Of a stretch of 64,000 bases of DNA, positions 1 through 8,921 are shown one piece after another. The translations under genes and the position numbers were made by a program. Below the pieces are notes generated by a model, which had not been told where the DNA came from, searched no databases, and was given only the letters and a program-made list of their open reading frames with translations. Origin of the DNA: Shewanella hanedai. GTDB lineage: Bacteria > Pseudomonadota > Gammaproteobacteria > Enterobacterales > Shewanellaceae. Position 1 is the first letter of the stretch, and every line of letters begins with the position of its first letter. The stretch covers positions 1 to 64,000 of the forward strand of contig NZ_VKGK01000025.1 of the NCBI RefSeq assembly GCF_007197645.1, written 5' to 3'.

Positions 1-489
1 GCTTTTGGCAATCTAATTCAAGGCGACTGGATGATGGAATGGTTATTCCCTTGTGAGTTCATTCAACGCAGAAGTAGGTAGCCAAAAACACACCCAAAGG
101 GCGAGTTTTAGCGCTTCTGATCCTGTGTTAACGAGCTTAACCGTAGAATAACTATGTATCTCACTCGTTGCAAAGAACATGGATGTTCTGAATGTCGTTA
201 ATGCAGGAGCAATTAATGACCTTACCTCAGACACGCTAAACTCTCGCTGAGCGATCACATCTTTATACTGATTGGTATAACATCTATAGAGGTATCATTT
301 CATCTTGCTGCCAACTCAATTGTTATTATATATCTAAGATATAAACTAAAAATATTACTATTCGAGCAAATATTAAAAGATTCAATTGACATCATTCACT
401 CGCAAATGTTTCTATATGGTCACTGGATGCAAATCAGATCCACTTTTACATGAACGTTTACTTTTTTAACCTTTATATAATGAGTTTCG
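1..489. other. Non-coding region upstream of trpL, with a possible dispersed-repeat hairpin at 130-188
   Basis: No convincing gene lies here. An open frame on the minus strand (43-258) has no ribosome-binding site or recognisable motif. The part from 130 to 169 can fold imperfectly (AACGAG at 130-135 with CTCGTT at 164-169, plus an inner CNTAG/CTANG pair), and GAACAT-GG-ATGTTC at 175-188 is a perfect dyad centred on ATGGAT. A similar ATGGAT-centred dyad lies at 61965-61980. This looks like the kind of palindromic intergenic repeat seen in Shewanella, but I infer that from style only. Confidence 0.35.
386..418 (+). promoter_or_regulatory. Candidate sigma-70 promoter of the trp operon
   Basis: A perfect TTGACA lies at 386-391. 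The best -10 candidates are TTCTAT (410-415, 18-bp spacer) and TATATG (413-418, 21-bp spacer), so the -10 assignment is weak. A perfect TATAAT at 476-481 has no -35 at the right distance and would leave almost no leader before trpL. I did not find a TrpR operator palindrome. Confidence 0.35.
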
Positions 490-546
490 ATGAACACATT
501 CTCTCAAGCACAAAATATTAATTGGTGGTGGCACTTCCCAAATTAG
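490..546 (+). CDS. trpL: trp operon leader peptide TrpL
   Basis: This is an 18-residue leader peptide (MNTFSQAQNINWWWHFPN) with three consecutive tryptophan codons at 523-531. Such a run is the hallmark of transcription attenuation: ribosome stalling at the Trp codons when charged tRNA-Trp is scarce favours the antiterminator and lets transcription reach trpE. The peptide is followed by an intrinsic terminator at 597-623, and GCGGG at 546-550, which overlaps the stop codon, can pair with CCCGC (600-604) as an alternative fold. The Shine-Dalgarno is weak (GAG at 482-484). The gene is too short for usual ORF calling; the WWW run and its position make the call secure. Confidence 0.93.
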   Translation: MNTFSQAQNINWWWHFPN

Positions 547-623
547 CGGGTGGTGTGAAACTCTGTGCTCATGTAAAAGAGACAAGATTCAACAACAAGC
601 CCGCATAGATTGCGGGCTTTTTT
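507..623 (+). terminator. trp attenuator with rho-independent terminator
   Basis: The terminator stem is AAGCCCGCA (597-605), loop TAGAT, TGCGGGCTT (611-619), then a run of T to 623. Competing pairings are visible: GCGGG (546-550) with CCCGC (600-604) as antiterminator core, and AGCACA (507-512) with TGTGCT (564-569) as the likely 1:2 helix formed when the ribosome clears the leader. This is the standard architecture of Trp attenuation in enteric and marine gammaproteobacteria. Confidence 0.88.
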
Positions 624-703
624 GTACTTGAAATTCAACACAAAAAACAGATAAAGCTCTGCCCCTATTGCGATACAAGACGATAAGATAAGCGAGACAT
701 TAG

Positions 704-2263
704 ATGAAACTAGCTCACGTGACGACAAATAAGGAGAGGATCACTTACCATGCTGACCCTCTGCGCTTATACCAGCAACTGACCCAAGATGTGCCACACA
801 CTATGTTGCTCGAATCCGCTGAAATTGAGAGCAAAGATCACCTAAAAAGCATGGTGATGACCCATAGTGCCATGATGATACGTTGTGACGGCTACCAGCT
901 CACTTTCACAGCATTGACTGATAATGGTCTGCAACTGCTCAAACCAATACAAACTTTCTTTGCCAGTGCCAAGAGCGAACTCATTGAACACACACTCACA
1001 CTGACGTTAGTCAAAGAATGTGAGATGTTGGATGAAGATGCCAGACTCAAGTCGGTCTCCCCTCTCGACGGCCTGCGGGCATTAGTCAAAGAGATAAGTT
1101 GCGGCGAGACCCCGGCATTTGAAGATCTGTTTTTAGGTGGGGTACTCGCTTATGACTTAATTGACACCGTCGAGCCGCTTCCCACCGTGCCACAAGGCGA
1201 AAATACCTGCCCTGATTATTTGTTCTATCTCGCCGAAACATTGATTCTAATTGATCATCAACTGCAACAAGCCGACATCGTTTCTCATCTGTTTAGTACA
1301 ACGGATTCGCCAGTATCATCAAGTTTGCGAGATGAGTTATCAACGCGAGTTCAAAGCTTACAAGCAAAAGCAGAACAAACCCGAACGATTGACCCTTTAG
1401 TGCCTGTCACTGCTGAAACCCATGTCAATATCAGTGACGATGCGTTTAAACAAACAGTACAAGACTTAAAATCACACATCGTTGCTGGTGACATTTTCCA
1501 AGTGGTTCCATCACGTAGCTTTAGCCTACCTTGTCCTAATACATTAGGCGCTTATCGTGCACTTCGCTTAACCAATCCCAGCCCTTACATGTTCTACTTC
1601 CGAGGTCAGGACTTTACCCTTTTCGGTGCATCTCCAGAGAGCGCACTCAAATATGAAGCACACACGAATCAAGTTGAGATCTACCCTATAGCAGGCACTC
1701 GCCAGCGTGGAAAAACCGCTGATGGTGAAATAGATTTCGATCTCGATAGCCGTATTGAACTTGAATTAAGATTGGATAAAAAAGAGCTATCAGAGCACCT
1801 GATGCTGGTCGATTTAGCCCGCAATGACGTGGCGCGTATCAGCCAAAGTGGCACACGTAAAGTCGCAGAGTTATTGAAAGTCGACCGATACTCTCATGTT
1901 ATGCACTTAGTCAGCCGCGTAACGGGCCAACTGCGCAGCGATCTTGATGCATTGCACGCCTATCAGGCTTGTATGAACATGGGCACATTAACCGGTGCAC
2001 CTAAAGTCAGTGCTGCGCAACTTATTCGTGGCGCCGAGCAGAGCCGCCGCGGCAGTTACGGTGGCGCAGTGGGTTATCTCAACAGTCTGGGAGACATGGA
2101 TACCTGTATTGTGATCCGCTCCGCGTTTGTTAAAGACGGCACCGCCTATATCCAAGCTGGCGCAGGCGTGGTATTTGACTCAGACCCACAAGCAGAAGCT
2201 GATGAAACCAGACAAAAAGCACAAGCTGTTATTTCTGCCATAAAAATGGGAGGTGGACTATGA
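704..2263 (+). CDS. trpE: Anthranilate synthase component I
   Basis: Converts chorismate to anthranilate, using ammonia delivered by TrpG; first committed step of tryptophan synthesis in the cytoplasm. The 519-residue protein has the usual TrpE length. Near the N-terminus LLESAE matches the tryptophan feedback-binding LLES motif. The C-terminal chorismate-binding domain is complete (DIFQVVPSRSF, PIAGTRQRGK, DLARNDVARI, GAPKVSAAQLI, RRGSYGGAVGY, QAGAGVVFDSDP). It is the first structural gene after the attenuator, and its stop overlaps the ATG of the micro-ORF at 2260 (ATGA). Regulation is expected through the trpL attenuator and feedback inhibition. Confidence 0.98.
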   Translation: MKLAHVTTNKERITYHADPLRLYQQLTQDVPHTMLLESAEIESKDHLKSMVMTHSAMMIRCDGYQLTFTALTDNGLQLLKPIQTFFASAKSELIEHTLTLTLVKECEMLDEDARLKSVSPLDGLRALVKEISCGETPAFEDLFLGGVLAYDLIDTVEPLPTVPQGENTCPDYLFYLAETLILIDHQLQQADIVSHLFSTTDSPVSSSLRDELSTRVQSLQAKAEQTRTIDPLVPVTAETHVNISDDAFKQTVQDLKSHIVAGDIFQVVPSRSFSLPCPNTLGAYRALRLTNPSPYMFYFRGQDFTLFGASPESALKYEAHTNQVEIYPIAGTRQRGKTADGEIDFDLDSRIELELRLDKKELSEHLMLVDLARNDVARISQSGTRKVAELLKVDRYSHVMHLVSRVTGQLRSDLDALHAYQACMNMGTLTGAPKVSAAQLIRGAEQSRRGSYGGAVGYLNSLGDMDTCIVIRSAFVKDGTAYIQAGAGVVFDSDPQAEADETRQKAQAVISAIKMGGGL

Positions 2264-2385
2264 AACTGTGTTTAATTCGGGATAATTTCGATTTTAGTGA
2301 ATTCCCTAACCAGCTCCCACACTCCGCCAAAGTACAAGCACTCTTATTCTGTGCCATAAAAATGGGAGGTGGGCTATGAAACTGT
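2236..2385 (+). repeat. Imperfect direct repeat spanning the trpE end and trpG start
   Basis: The two copies are 2236-2269 and 2352-2385: 33 of 34 bases match, including the GGGAGG ribosome-binding site and the start ATGAAACTGT. The segment before each copy is also alike (aagcacaagctg... against aagtacaagcac...), so the duplicated unit was larger, roughly 60 bases before divergence. The single mismatch in the core (A at 2257, G at 2373) and the divergence outside it suggest an old event held in place by selection on the translation signals. Confidence 0.85.
2260..2379 (+). CDS. Micro-ORF at the trpE/trpG junction, a partial tandem duplication
   Basis: A 39-codon frame runs exactly from an ATGA overlap with trpE to an ATGA overlap with trpG, each start preceded by GGGAGG six bases upstream. 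Its N-terminus (MKLCLIRDNFDF) resembles the start of TrpG (MKLYLLDNFDSF) and its C-terminus (AIKMGGGL) is identical to the end of TrpE. At DNA level, 34 bases at 2236-2269 recur at 2352-2385 with one mismatch, a 116-bp offset, and weaker similarity continues upstream. It is therefore a duplicated gene junction that has stayed open. The product may only couple translation of trpG to trpE; there is no evidence for a function of the peptide. Confidence 0.6.
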   Translation: MKLCLIRDNFDFSEFPNQLPHSAKVQALLFCAIKMGGGL

Positions 2386-2981
2386 ACCTACTCGACAATT
2401 TCGACTCATTTACCTACAACTTAGTCGATCAGTTCAGAAGCTTAGACTATGAAGTCGTGATTTATCGTAACGATGTCGATGCCAAGTTTATTGCCAACAA
2501 ATTGCTCAATGAAAAGAACAAAGCAGCGTTAGTGCTCTCACCAGGCCCAGGTGCTCCCCATGAAGCTGGCTGCTTAATGGAACTAATTGATCTGGTGGCG
2601 GGTAAAGTCCCCATGCTTGGGATCTGTCTTGGGCACCAAGCCATGATTGAGCATTACGGCGGTAAAGTTGAGCGAGCAAACCAAGTGGTTCATGGCAAAG
2701 CAAGCCCGACCTATCATCAAGCAACTGGGATATTTAACAATCTACCTTCTCCTCTGCCTGTAGCCCGTTATCACAGCCTAGTCGCCACTGTTGTGCCTGA
2801 CTGTTTAGATGTCATAGCGACGACGGAGTCTATGCCGATGGCTATCTCCCACAAAAACGACAAAGCGATTGGGTTCCAATTTCACCCAGAGTCTATTCTC
2901 ACCACACTTGGCAGCCAACTGCTTATTCAAACCTTAAACGAATTAACCGGCATTGATAGCCACCAAGGAGTTAATGTATGA
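2376..2981 (+). CDS. trpG: Anthranilate synthase component II, glutamine amidotransferase
   Basis: Hydrolyses glutamine to feed ammonia to TrpE. At 201 residues it is a stand-alone class-I amidotransferase, not fused to TrpD as in E. coli. Motifs: LVLSPGPGAP (oxyanion region), GICLGHQAM with the nucleophilic cysteine, and FQFHPESI with the catalytic His and Glu. The start is preceded by GGGAGG with 6-base spacing. It overlaps the micro-ORF upstream and trpD downstream (ATGA), so translation is probably coupled along trpE-trpG-trpD. Confidence 0.97.
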   Translation: MKLYLLDNFDSFTYNLVDQFRSLDYEVVIYRNDVDAKFIANKLLNEKNKAALVLSPGPGAPHEAGCLMELIDLVAGKVPMLGICLGHQAMIEHYGGKVERANQVVHGKASPTYHQATGIFNNLPSPLPVARYHSLVATVVPDCLDVIATTESMPMAISHKNDKAIGFQFHPESILTTLGSQLLIQTLNELTGIDSHQGVNV

Positions 2982-4036
2982 GCCAACCCCCTCTCCAGTC
3001 AGCTGATCTGCAACCGATACTCGATAAACTCTTCGCCGGAGAGTCAGCGACACGTGAAGAAACCAAACAACTGGTCAGCAGCATCATTGCTGGTGAAATG
3101 AGTGAAGTCGTCATGGCTGGTATGCTCATCGCCATGAAAATGCGCGGTGAAACCATTGATGAAATATCTGGCGCCGCTGATGCGCTACGCAGCGCAGCTA
3201 AAGCTTTTCCTGCACCTTGTGAAATGACCCGTGAGCAAGGCATTGTCGATATAGTAGGCACTGGTGGCGATGGCCATAACACCATCAATATATCCACGAC
3301 TGCCGCTTTTGTTGCCGCAGCAGCCGGAGCCAAAGTGGCTAAACATGGCAACCGCAGTGTATCAAGTAAGTCAGGCTCATCGGATCTATTGGCACAATTT
3401 GGCATCGACCTAACAATGGATCCTGAAACCGCTCGTGATTGCTTGGATACTCTCGGTCTATGTTTCCTTTTCGCCCCTCATTATCACGGCGGTGTGCGTC
3501 ACGCAGTACCTGTGCGTCAAGCATTGAAAACACGCACCCTATTTAACGTACTCGGGCCACTCATTAACCCGTCCCATCCTGATTTTATCGTACTAGGCGT
3601 ATACAGCGCCGAGTTGGTGAAACCTATCGCCGAAGTACTCAAAGCGTTAGGTATGAAACGCGCGATGGTGGTCCATGGAAGCGGTCTTGATGAAGTGGCA
3701 ATACACGGTGATACCTTGGTCTGTGAACTCAATAATAATGACATTACCCAATACACCTTAACCCCTGAAGCATTAGGCGTGACCCAAGGTCAATTAACCG
3801 ATTTAGAGGGAGGGACACCAACTGATAATGCCGAATTCACGCGAGCCATTTTGCAAGGTAAAGGCCAGCAAGCTCATAGTCATGCTGTTGCCGTAAACGC
3901 AGGCTGCGCTCTGTACATTTCAGGTGTGTGTGATAGCGTCAAATCTGGAACCCAGCTAGCACTCGACACCATCGTAACAGGTAAAGCGTACCAACTACTT
4001 GAGCAGCTCGCTAACGCCAGCAAGGCGGCTAAATAA
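2978..4036 (+). CDS. trpD: Anthranilate phosphoribosyltransferase
   Basis: Transfers the phosphoribosyl group of PRPP to anthranilate, the second step of tryptophan synthesis. The 352-residue protein has the family's glycine-rich PRPP loop (GTGGDGHNTINIST), KHGNRSVSSKSGSSDLL, and the helical N-terminal domain (EMSEVVMAGMLIAMKMRGET). Its ATG overlaps the trpG stop in an ATGA. The stop at 4034-4036 is followed closely by trpCF. Confidence 0.97.
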   Translation: MSQPPLQSADLQPILDKLFAGESATREETKQLVSSIIAGEMSEVVMAGMLIAMKMRGETIDEISGAADALRSAAKAFPAPCEMTREQGIVDIVGTGGDGHNTINISTTAAFVAAAAGAKVAKHGNRSVSSKSGSSDLLAQFGIDLTMDPETARDCLDTLGLCFLFAPHYHGGVRHAVPVRQALKTRTLFNVLGPLINPSHPDFIVLGVYSAELVKPIAEVLKALGMKRAMVVHGSGLDEVAIHGDTLVCELNNNDITQYTLTPEALGVTQGQLTDLEGGTPTDNAEFTRAILQGKGQQAHSHAVAVNAGCALYISGVCDSVKSGTQLALDTIVTGKAYQLLEQLANASKAAK

Positions 4037-4052
4037 TATGTCAGGAGTCACA

Positions 4053-5483
4053 GTGAGCCATTCATCTACCGAAAAAGTCAGCAATGTATTAACGAAAATT
4101 GTCGACACTAAAGCTGAACATATTACAGCCTTAAAAAACCGTTTTCCAGAAACTAGTTTGCAGCCTAAAATCTCTGACCGAAGCTTGTTTGATGCGTTAA
4201 AAGCCCCTAATGCTGGCTTTATTTTCGAATGTAAAAAAGCCAGCCCTTCTAAAGGGCTAATACGTGAACATTTCGATGTCGAAGCCATCGCGGATGTTTA
4301 TAACCACTATGCCGCAGGTATTTCAGTGCTCACCGACGAGCAGTTTTTCCAAGGTGACATGGATTATATTCCTCTGGTTCGCGCTCGAGTCAAACAGCCA
4401 ATACTGTGCAAGGACTTTTTTGTTGACACTTATCAGGTTAAATTAGCGGCACATCAAGGGGCTGATGCCATTTTATTAATGTTATCGGTACTTGATGATG
4501 AGCAATATCGCACCCTTGCGACTGAAGCTGAAAAATACAGCTTAGACATACTGACAGAGGTGAGTAACGACACTGAACTCAAACGTGCCATCGACTTAAA
4601 CGCGGCAATTATTGGCATCAATAACCGTAACCTACGTGACTTATCGACAGATTTAGCCACAACGGAGGAGTTAGCGCCTCACATTCCTGCGGATCGTGTT
4701 GTGATCAGTGAATCGGGCATATATAACCAAGCGCAAGTGCGCCGTTTAAGCCCGCTGGTTGATGGCTTTCTTGTCGGCAGCTCCTTGATGGCAGAAGCAG
4801 ATCTCGACCTTGCTTGCCGTACTTTGACTTTAGGGCATAACAAGGTGTGCGGCTTAACCAAAAGTGAAGATATTTTGGCTGTAGCCAATGCCGGCGCTAT
4901 CTATGCAGGGTTAATTTTCTATCCAAAGTCACCGCGTTCAGTATCAGCAGAGCAAGCTGCAATACTGGTAGAGCAACACAGAAAAGCAGGGCCAGGGCTC
5001 AAATTCATTGGTGTGTTTGTTAACGAATCACCTGAGGTTATCGCCAACCTAGCTGAAACGCTTGACCTGTTTGCCGTTCAACTTCATGGCAACGAATCTG
5101 AATACGAAATTGAACAAGTGCGCAGCGCCCTCGCATCTATAGGCTCTCAGGCCTTAATCTGGAAAGCCGTCGCAGTAAACGCGGATATAGAGCAAGAAGA
5201 AGTGAACATACCAGCTAATGTCGATCGGGTGTTATTTGACAGTAAGAGTCATCAAACAGGCGAACTGCAATTTGGTGGCACGGGCCTTACCTTTAACTGG
5301 CAACAGTCTCTGCCAAACAAACACAGCTCAATGTTGGCTGGCGGCTTAACGGCAGCACTTGCCACACTTGCTAGTTCACAAGGATTCTACGGACTGGATT
5401 TTAACTCTGGTTTGGAAAGCGCTCCGGGGATTAAAGATCACCAAGAGATCAATGCCCTATTTAGCGCACTAAGACAGTACTGA
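4053..5483 (+). CDS. trpCF: Bifunctional indole-3-glycerol-phosphate synthase / phosphoribosylanthranilate isomerase
   Basis: A fused two-barrel enzyme catalysing steps three and four of tryptophan synthesis. The N-terminal TrpC half carries IFECKKASPSKG and VISESGIYNQAQVRRL; the C-terminal TrpF half begins near NKVCGLTKSEDIL and has VQLHGNESE and the phosphate-binding FGGTGLTFNW. I place the start at GTG 4053 because AGGAG (4043-4047) sits five bases before it; ATG 4038 in the same frame gives five more residues but has no good ribosome-binding site. Starting from the GTG the protein has 476 residues, slightly longer than E. coli TrpCF. The 126-bp gap to trpB is the longest in the operon. 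Confidence 0.95.
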   Translation: MSHSSTEKVSNVLTKIVDTKAEHITALKNRFPETSLQPKISDRSLFDALKAPNAGFIFECKKASPSKGLIREHFDVEAIADVYNHYAAGISVLTDEQFFQGDMDYIPLVRARVKQPILCKDFFVDTYQVKLAAHQGADAILLMLSVLDDEQYRTLATEAEKYSLDILTEVSNDTELKRAIDLNAAIIGINNRNLRDLSTDLATTEELAPHIPADRVVISESGIYNQAQVRRLSPLVDGFLVGSSLMAEADLDLACRTLTLGHNKVCGLTKSEDILAVANAGAIYAGLIFYPKSPRSVSAEQAAILVEQHRKAGPGLKFIGVFVNESPEVIANLAETLDLFAVQLHGNESEYEIEQVRSALASIGSQALIWKAVAVNADIEQEEVNIPANVDRVLFDSKSHQTGELQFGGTGLTFNWQQSLPNKHSSMLAGGLTAALATLASSQGFYGLDFNSGLESAPGIKDHQEINALFSALRQY

Positions 5484-5609
5484 TAACGGTCAGATCGTTA
5501 TTATTAACCTATTTTGACTTACGCCTGAACGGCACAAATTAACGCCACGACCCCATTAATGAGAGTGGCCTACATAGAGATGCAAAGCAGATCTATTTAA
5601 GGATAACCA

Positions 5610-6833
5610 ATGACTAAGCTCGATCCCTACTTCGGCGAATATGGTGGTATGTACGTACCGCAAATTTTAATGCCTGCACTGAAACAGTTAGAAACCGCGT
5701 TTGTTGAAGCACAAGAAGATCCCGCGTTTCAGGCAGAATTTACCGACCTACTCAAGAACTATGCAGGCCGCCCAACAGCCCTAACCCTGACGCGTAACTT
5801 GAGCCCAAACCCATTAGTTAAAATTTACCTGAAACGTGAAGACTTACTCCACGGTGGTGCCCACAAAACTAACCAGGTATTAGGTCAGGCTTTACTGGCT
5901 AAACGCATGGGTAAAAAAGAGATCATCGCCGAAACTGGCGCTGGTCAACATGGTGTAGCAACGGCGCTGGCCTGTGCACTTCTCGGTCTAAAATGTAAAG
6001 TGTACATGGGCGCAAAAGACGTCGAGCGTCAGTCACCAAACGTATTTAGAATGAAACTGATGGGCGCTGAAGTGATACCTGTCACATCGGGCTCCTCTAC
6101 GCTAAAAGATGCGTGTAATGAAGCCATGCGTGACTGGTCTGGTAGCTATGATAAGGCGCATTATTTACTCGGCACTGCAGCGGGTCCTCATCCGTTCCCA
6201 ACCATCGTACGTGAATTCCAGCGCATGATCGGTGAAGAGACTAAGAAGCAAATTCTTGAACGTGAAGGTCGATTACCCGATGCCGTTATCGCCTGTGTTG
6301 GCGGAGGTTCCAATGCCATTGGTATGTTTGCCGATTTTATTGATGAAGAGTCAGTCAAACTAATTGGCGTTGAACCAGCGGGTTTAGGCATAGATACCCC
6401 GATGCATGGCGCACCGCTTAAGCATGGTAAAACAGGCATATTCTTTGGTATGAAAGCGCCTTTGATGCAAGATAAAGAGGGACAAATCGAAGAGTCATAC
6501 TCCATCTCTGCTGGTCTTGATTTTCCATCAGTAGGCCCGCAGCACGCACATCTAGCAGCAACTGGGCGCGCAACCTATGAATCAGCAACCGATGATGAAG
6601 CATTGGATGCTTTTCAACTGCTAGCCAAATGTGAAGGGATCATCCCCGCTTTAGAGTCAGCCCACGCTATCGCTTATGCAATCAAGTTGGCAAAAGAAGC
6701 TACTGAAGAAACCCTGCTCGTGGTTAATCTATCTGGCCGAGGCGATAAAGATATCTTTGCTGTTGCTGATATTTTAGAGGAACGCGAGAAATCACCAACG
6801 AGCCAGCAAAAAGAGGAGAGTGGCAATGTCTGA
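5610..6833 (+). CDS. trpB: Tryptophan synthase beta chain
   Basis: PLP enzyme that condenses indole with serine, in an alpha2-beta2 complex with TrpA. The 407-residue sequence shows [13 protein letters not shown] with the PLP lysine, [12 protein letters not shown], the phosphate loop [10 protein letters not shown], and SGRGDKD near the C-terminus. AAGGA lies eight bases before the ATG. The last codons overlap the start of trpA by 8 bases. It is preceded by a 126-bp gap with no terminator that I can see. Confidence 0.98.
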   Translation: MTKLDPYFGEYGGMYVPQILMPALKQLETAFVEAQEDPAFQAEFTDLLKNYAGRPTALTLTRNLSPNPLVKIYLKREDLLHGGAHKTNQVLGQALLAKRMGKKEIIAETGAGQHGVATALACALLGLKCKVYMGAKDVERQSPNVFRMKLMGAEVIPVTSGSSTLKDACNEAMRDWSGSYDKAHYLLGTAAGPHPFPTIVREFQRMIGEETKKQILEREGRLPDAVIACVGGGSNAIGMFADFIDEESVKLIGVEPAGLGIDTPMHGAPLKHGKTGIFFGMKAPLMQDKEGQIEESYSISAGLDFPSVGPQHAHLAATGRATYESATDDEALDAFQLLAKCEGIIPALESAHAIAYAIKLAKEATEETLLVVNLSGRGDKDIFAVADILEEREKSPTSQQKEESGNV

Positions 6834-7644
6834 ATCTAAACAAGCAGGCCGTTATCAGGCAACTTTTGCCGCACTAAAAGAGAAAAACCAAGGCGCCTTC
6901 GTCCCTTTTGTCACCTTAGGCGATCCAAGCCCTGAACTTTCGTTAAAGATTGTTGATTGCTTAGTGGCAAACGGCGCTGATGCGTTAGAGCTGGGCTTCC
7001 CCTTCTCGGACCCATTGGCTGATGGTCCAGTCATACAAGGGGCAAACCTGCGTTCACTTGCTGCTGGCACCACACCAACTCAGTGCTTTGAAATGTTGAC
7101 TCTTATTCGTGCTAAATACCCAGACTTACCTATCGGGCTTCTTCTTTACGCCAACTTAGTCTTCGCCAACGGCATCGATTCTTTTTACGCTAAGGCTCAA
7201 GCCGCAGGTGTCGATTCGGTATTGATAGCCGACGTACCTGTCGAAGAATCCGCTGAGTTCATCGCATCAGCAAAAGCACATGGCGTTGCACCTATCTTTA
7301 TCGCACCGCCTAATGCTGACAGTGACACTCTTAAACTTGTCAGTGAAAAAGGTGAAGGTTACACCTATCTTTTATCTCGTGCTGGCGTTACTGGCACTGA
7401 ATCTAAAGCTGGTATGCCGATTGGTGATATTTTATCTCGACTCAAAGAGTTTAACGGTGCTCCACCTTTACTAGGCTTCGGCATTGCAGAACCCTCTCAA
7501 GTGAAAGAAGCGATTCAGGCTGGCGCAGCTGGCGCTATTTCAGGCTCTGCAGTGGTTAAGATTATCGAAGCCAATAAAGATAATGAAGTTGAGCTCCTTA
7601 CCCAATTAGGTGAGTTCACTCGTAATATGAAAGCAGCAACTTAA
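6826..7644 (+). CDS. trpA: Tryptophan synthase alpha chain
   Basis: Cleaves indole-3-glycerol phosphate to indole, which is channelled to TrpB. Catalytic residues lie in [17 protein letters not shown] (Glu and Asp), and the phosphate-binding part is [10 protein letters not shown] ... [10 protein letters not shown] choose ATG 6826, seven bases after AGGAG (6814-6818), over the in-frame GTG at 6820, giving 272 residues, close to the E. coli 268. Last gene of the operon; a strong terminator follows. Confidence 0.97.
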   Translation: MSESKQAGRYQATFAALKEKNQGAFVPFVTLGDPSPELSLKIVDCLVANGADALELGFPFSDPLADGPVIQGANLRSLAAGTTPTQCFEMLTLIRAKYPDLPIGLLLYANLVFANGIDSFYAKAQAAGVDSVLIADVPVEESAEFIASAKAHGVAPIFIAPPNADSDTLKLVSEKGEGYTYLLSRAGVTGTESKAGMPIGDILSRLKEFNGAPPLLGFGIAEPSQVKEAIQAGAAGAISGSAVVKIIEANKDNEVELLTQLGEFTRNMKAAT

Positions 7645-7681
7645 TACCAATCACAGTAAAAAGTTGAACTGATAAAAACAA

Positions 7682-7709
7682 AAATAGCGCCATTTGGCGC
7701 TATTTTTTT
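7682..7709. terminator. Intrinsic terminator after trpA, probably bidirectional
   Basis: Stem ATAGCGCC (7684-7691), loop ATTT, GGCGCTAT (7696-7703), then a T run to 7709. The A-rich sequence before the stem would serve as the T run for the convergent HD-GYP gene on the minus strand. Confidence 0.9.
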
Positions 7710-7736
7710 ATCTTTGAATTAAGTAGCCCTTAAACA

Positions 7737-8921
7737 TTAACCTTCATAAGTTAAGAACTCTATAATCTGTTCCATGTCCAGATCGAACTCATCAGCTCTC
7801 ACACACTTAACAATATGTTCAGTTTCCATGGCAGATAGATCGATATCCTGCGCCACTTCAAACTGTTTTGGATCCAAGCGGTAGAAAGCTTTTACCCGAG
7901 GACGAACTGGATTCTGTAAATTATGCCCCTCAACAATAGCCAAACGATTTGAGTCCAGTTGGACTAAAGCGCCTACGGGGTAAACTCCCAAGCACTGAAT
8001 AAAGCGGTCAACCAATTTCTCATCCAATTGATTTTCTTTCGCTAACGCCCTTAATATACTAAAAGACTTAACTTGAGAATAACCTTCTTTATAACAACGA
8101 CTTGACGTCAAGGCATCATAAATATCGCAGATGGAGATCATGCGACCATACATGGAGATCTCCTTCCCTTTAATGCCATTAGGGTAGCCTTCACCATTAA
8201 GTTTTTCGTGATGTAAGGCGGCGACTTCATGGCTAATGGCACTGACACCCGGTGTTTTTCTAATGATCTTAATAGAGTGCATAGCATGGCTTTGCATGAT
8301 TGCGAACTCTTTATCATTTAGCTTACCAGGCTTATTCAGAATAGCGTCGGGTATCATGATCTTACCAACATCATGAAGAAACGCCCCTATCGCTAGCTGA
8401 CTAACAATCTCTTTGCTTAACTTCATGTGAAAAGCAAACATGGTCATCAACACAGATACTGCAACTGAGTGTTCTAAAAGGTACTCATCCTTATGTCGGA
8501 TGTTAAGCACACATGAAAGGGCATCTGGATTCTTAAAGATCATATCGATGGATTCATCGGTCACCTTGTTCACCGATGCAAGATCAAGTTCATGGCCATT
8601 TTTTGCTGCATGAAACAATTTTTTTTGAATATTTTTAGATTCATCAAAAACAACTCGGGCTCTTGCCACTTGCTCGGCAAAAGAGGGAGTAATAGTTTCT
8701 ACGACTGGAGCTGCAATCACCTGAGACATCATAACTGAAGCTTCTCGAGTCTTACTCATGTCGATAAGAAGGCGCTGTACTCCTCTGTTTTTTAATCCCT
8801 CAATAACACTCTCACTTTCCAACCAGCTAGCCTTAGTAAGGTGAAACTGTCCTTTCGGGAAAGCAATGTCAAGAACGTACATGCCAACACGAACATTAGA
8901 GATATCTTGCTCGACAATCAT
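7737..8921 (-). CDS. HD-GYP domain c-di-GMP phosphodiesterase
   Basis: A 394-residue cytoplasmic protein. Residues 1-110 fit the DUF3391 domain that often precedes HD-GYP, followed by a full HD-GYP domain: HSVAV (151), HDVGK (183-187), PDAILNKPGKL, HH (237-238), GEGYPNGI with the GYP triad at 245-247, and DIYDALTS. The metal-binding residues and the GYP triad are present, so hydrolysis of c-di-GMP is likely. There is no membrane segment. It is transcribed toward the trp operon and shares its terminator. Its signal and partners are not evident. Confidence 0.92.
   Translation of the reverse strand: MIVEQDISNVRVGMYVLDIAFPKGQFHLTKASWLESESVIEGLKNRGVQRLLIDMSKTREASVMMSQVIAAPVVETITPSFAEQVARARVVFDESKNIQKKLFHAAKNGHELDLASVNKVTDESIDMIFKNPDALSCVLNIRHKDEYLLEHSVAVSVLMTMFAFHMKLSKEIVSQLAIGAFLHDVGKIMIPDAILNKPGKLNDKEFAIMQSHAMHSIKIIRKTPGVSAISHEVAALHHEKLNGEGYPNGIKGKEISMYGRMISICDIYDALTSSRCYKEGYSQVKSFSILRALAKENQLDEKLVDRFIQCLGVYPVGALVQLDSNRLAIVEGHNLQNPVRPRVKAFYRLDPKQFEVAQDIDLSAMETEHIVKCVRADEFDLDMEQIIEFLTYEG

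Noticed and set aside
43-258. 71-codon open frame on the minus strand near the window start
   Set aside because: No ribosome-binding site or known motif; it lies over an imperfect hairpin that looks like an intergenic repeat.
476-481. Perfect TATAAT just before trpL
   Set aside because: No -35 at 16-18 bp (TTTACA is 25 bp away, TTTACT 13 bp), and it would leave almost no leader before the trpL start.
360-489. TrpR operator
   Set aside because: I searched for a GTACT...AGTAC-type palindrome around the trp promoter and found none; attenuation alone is supported.
3999-4052. Extended N-terminus of TrpCF starting inside trpD
   Set aside because: The overlapping part has no ribosome-binding site; GTG 4053 has AGGAG at five bases.
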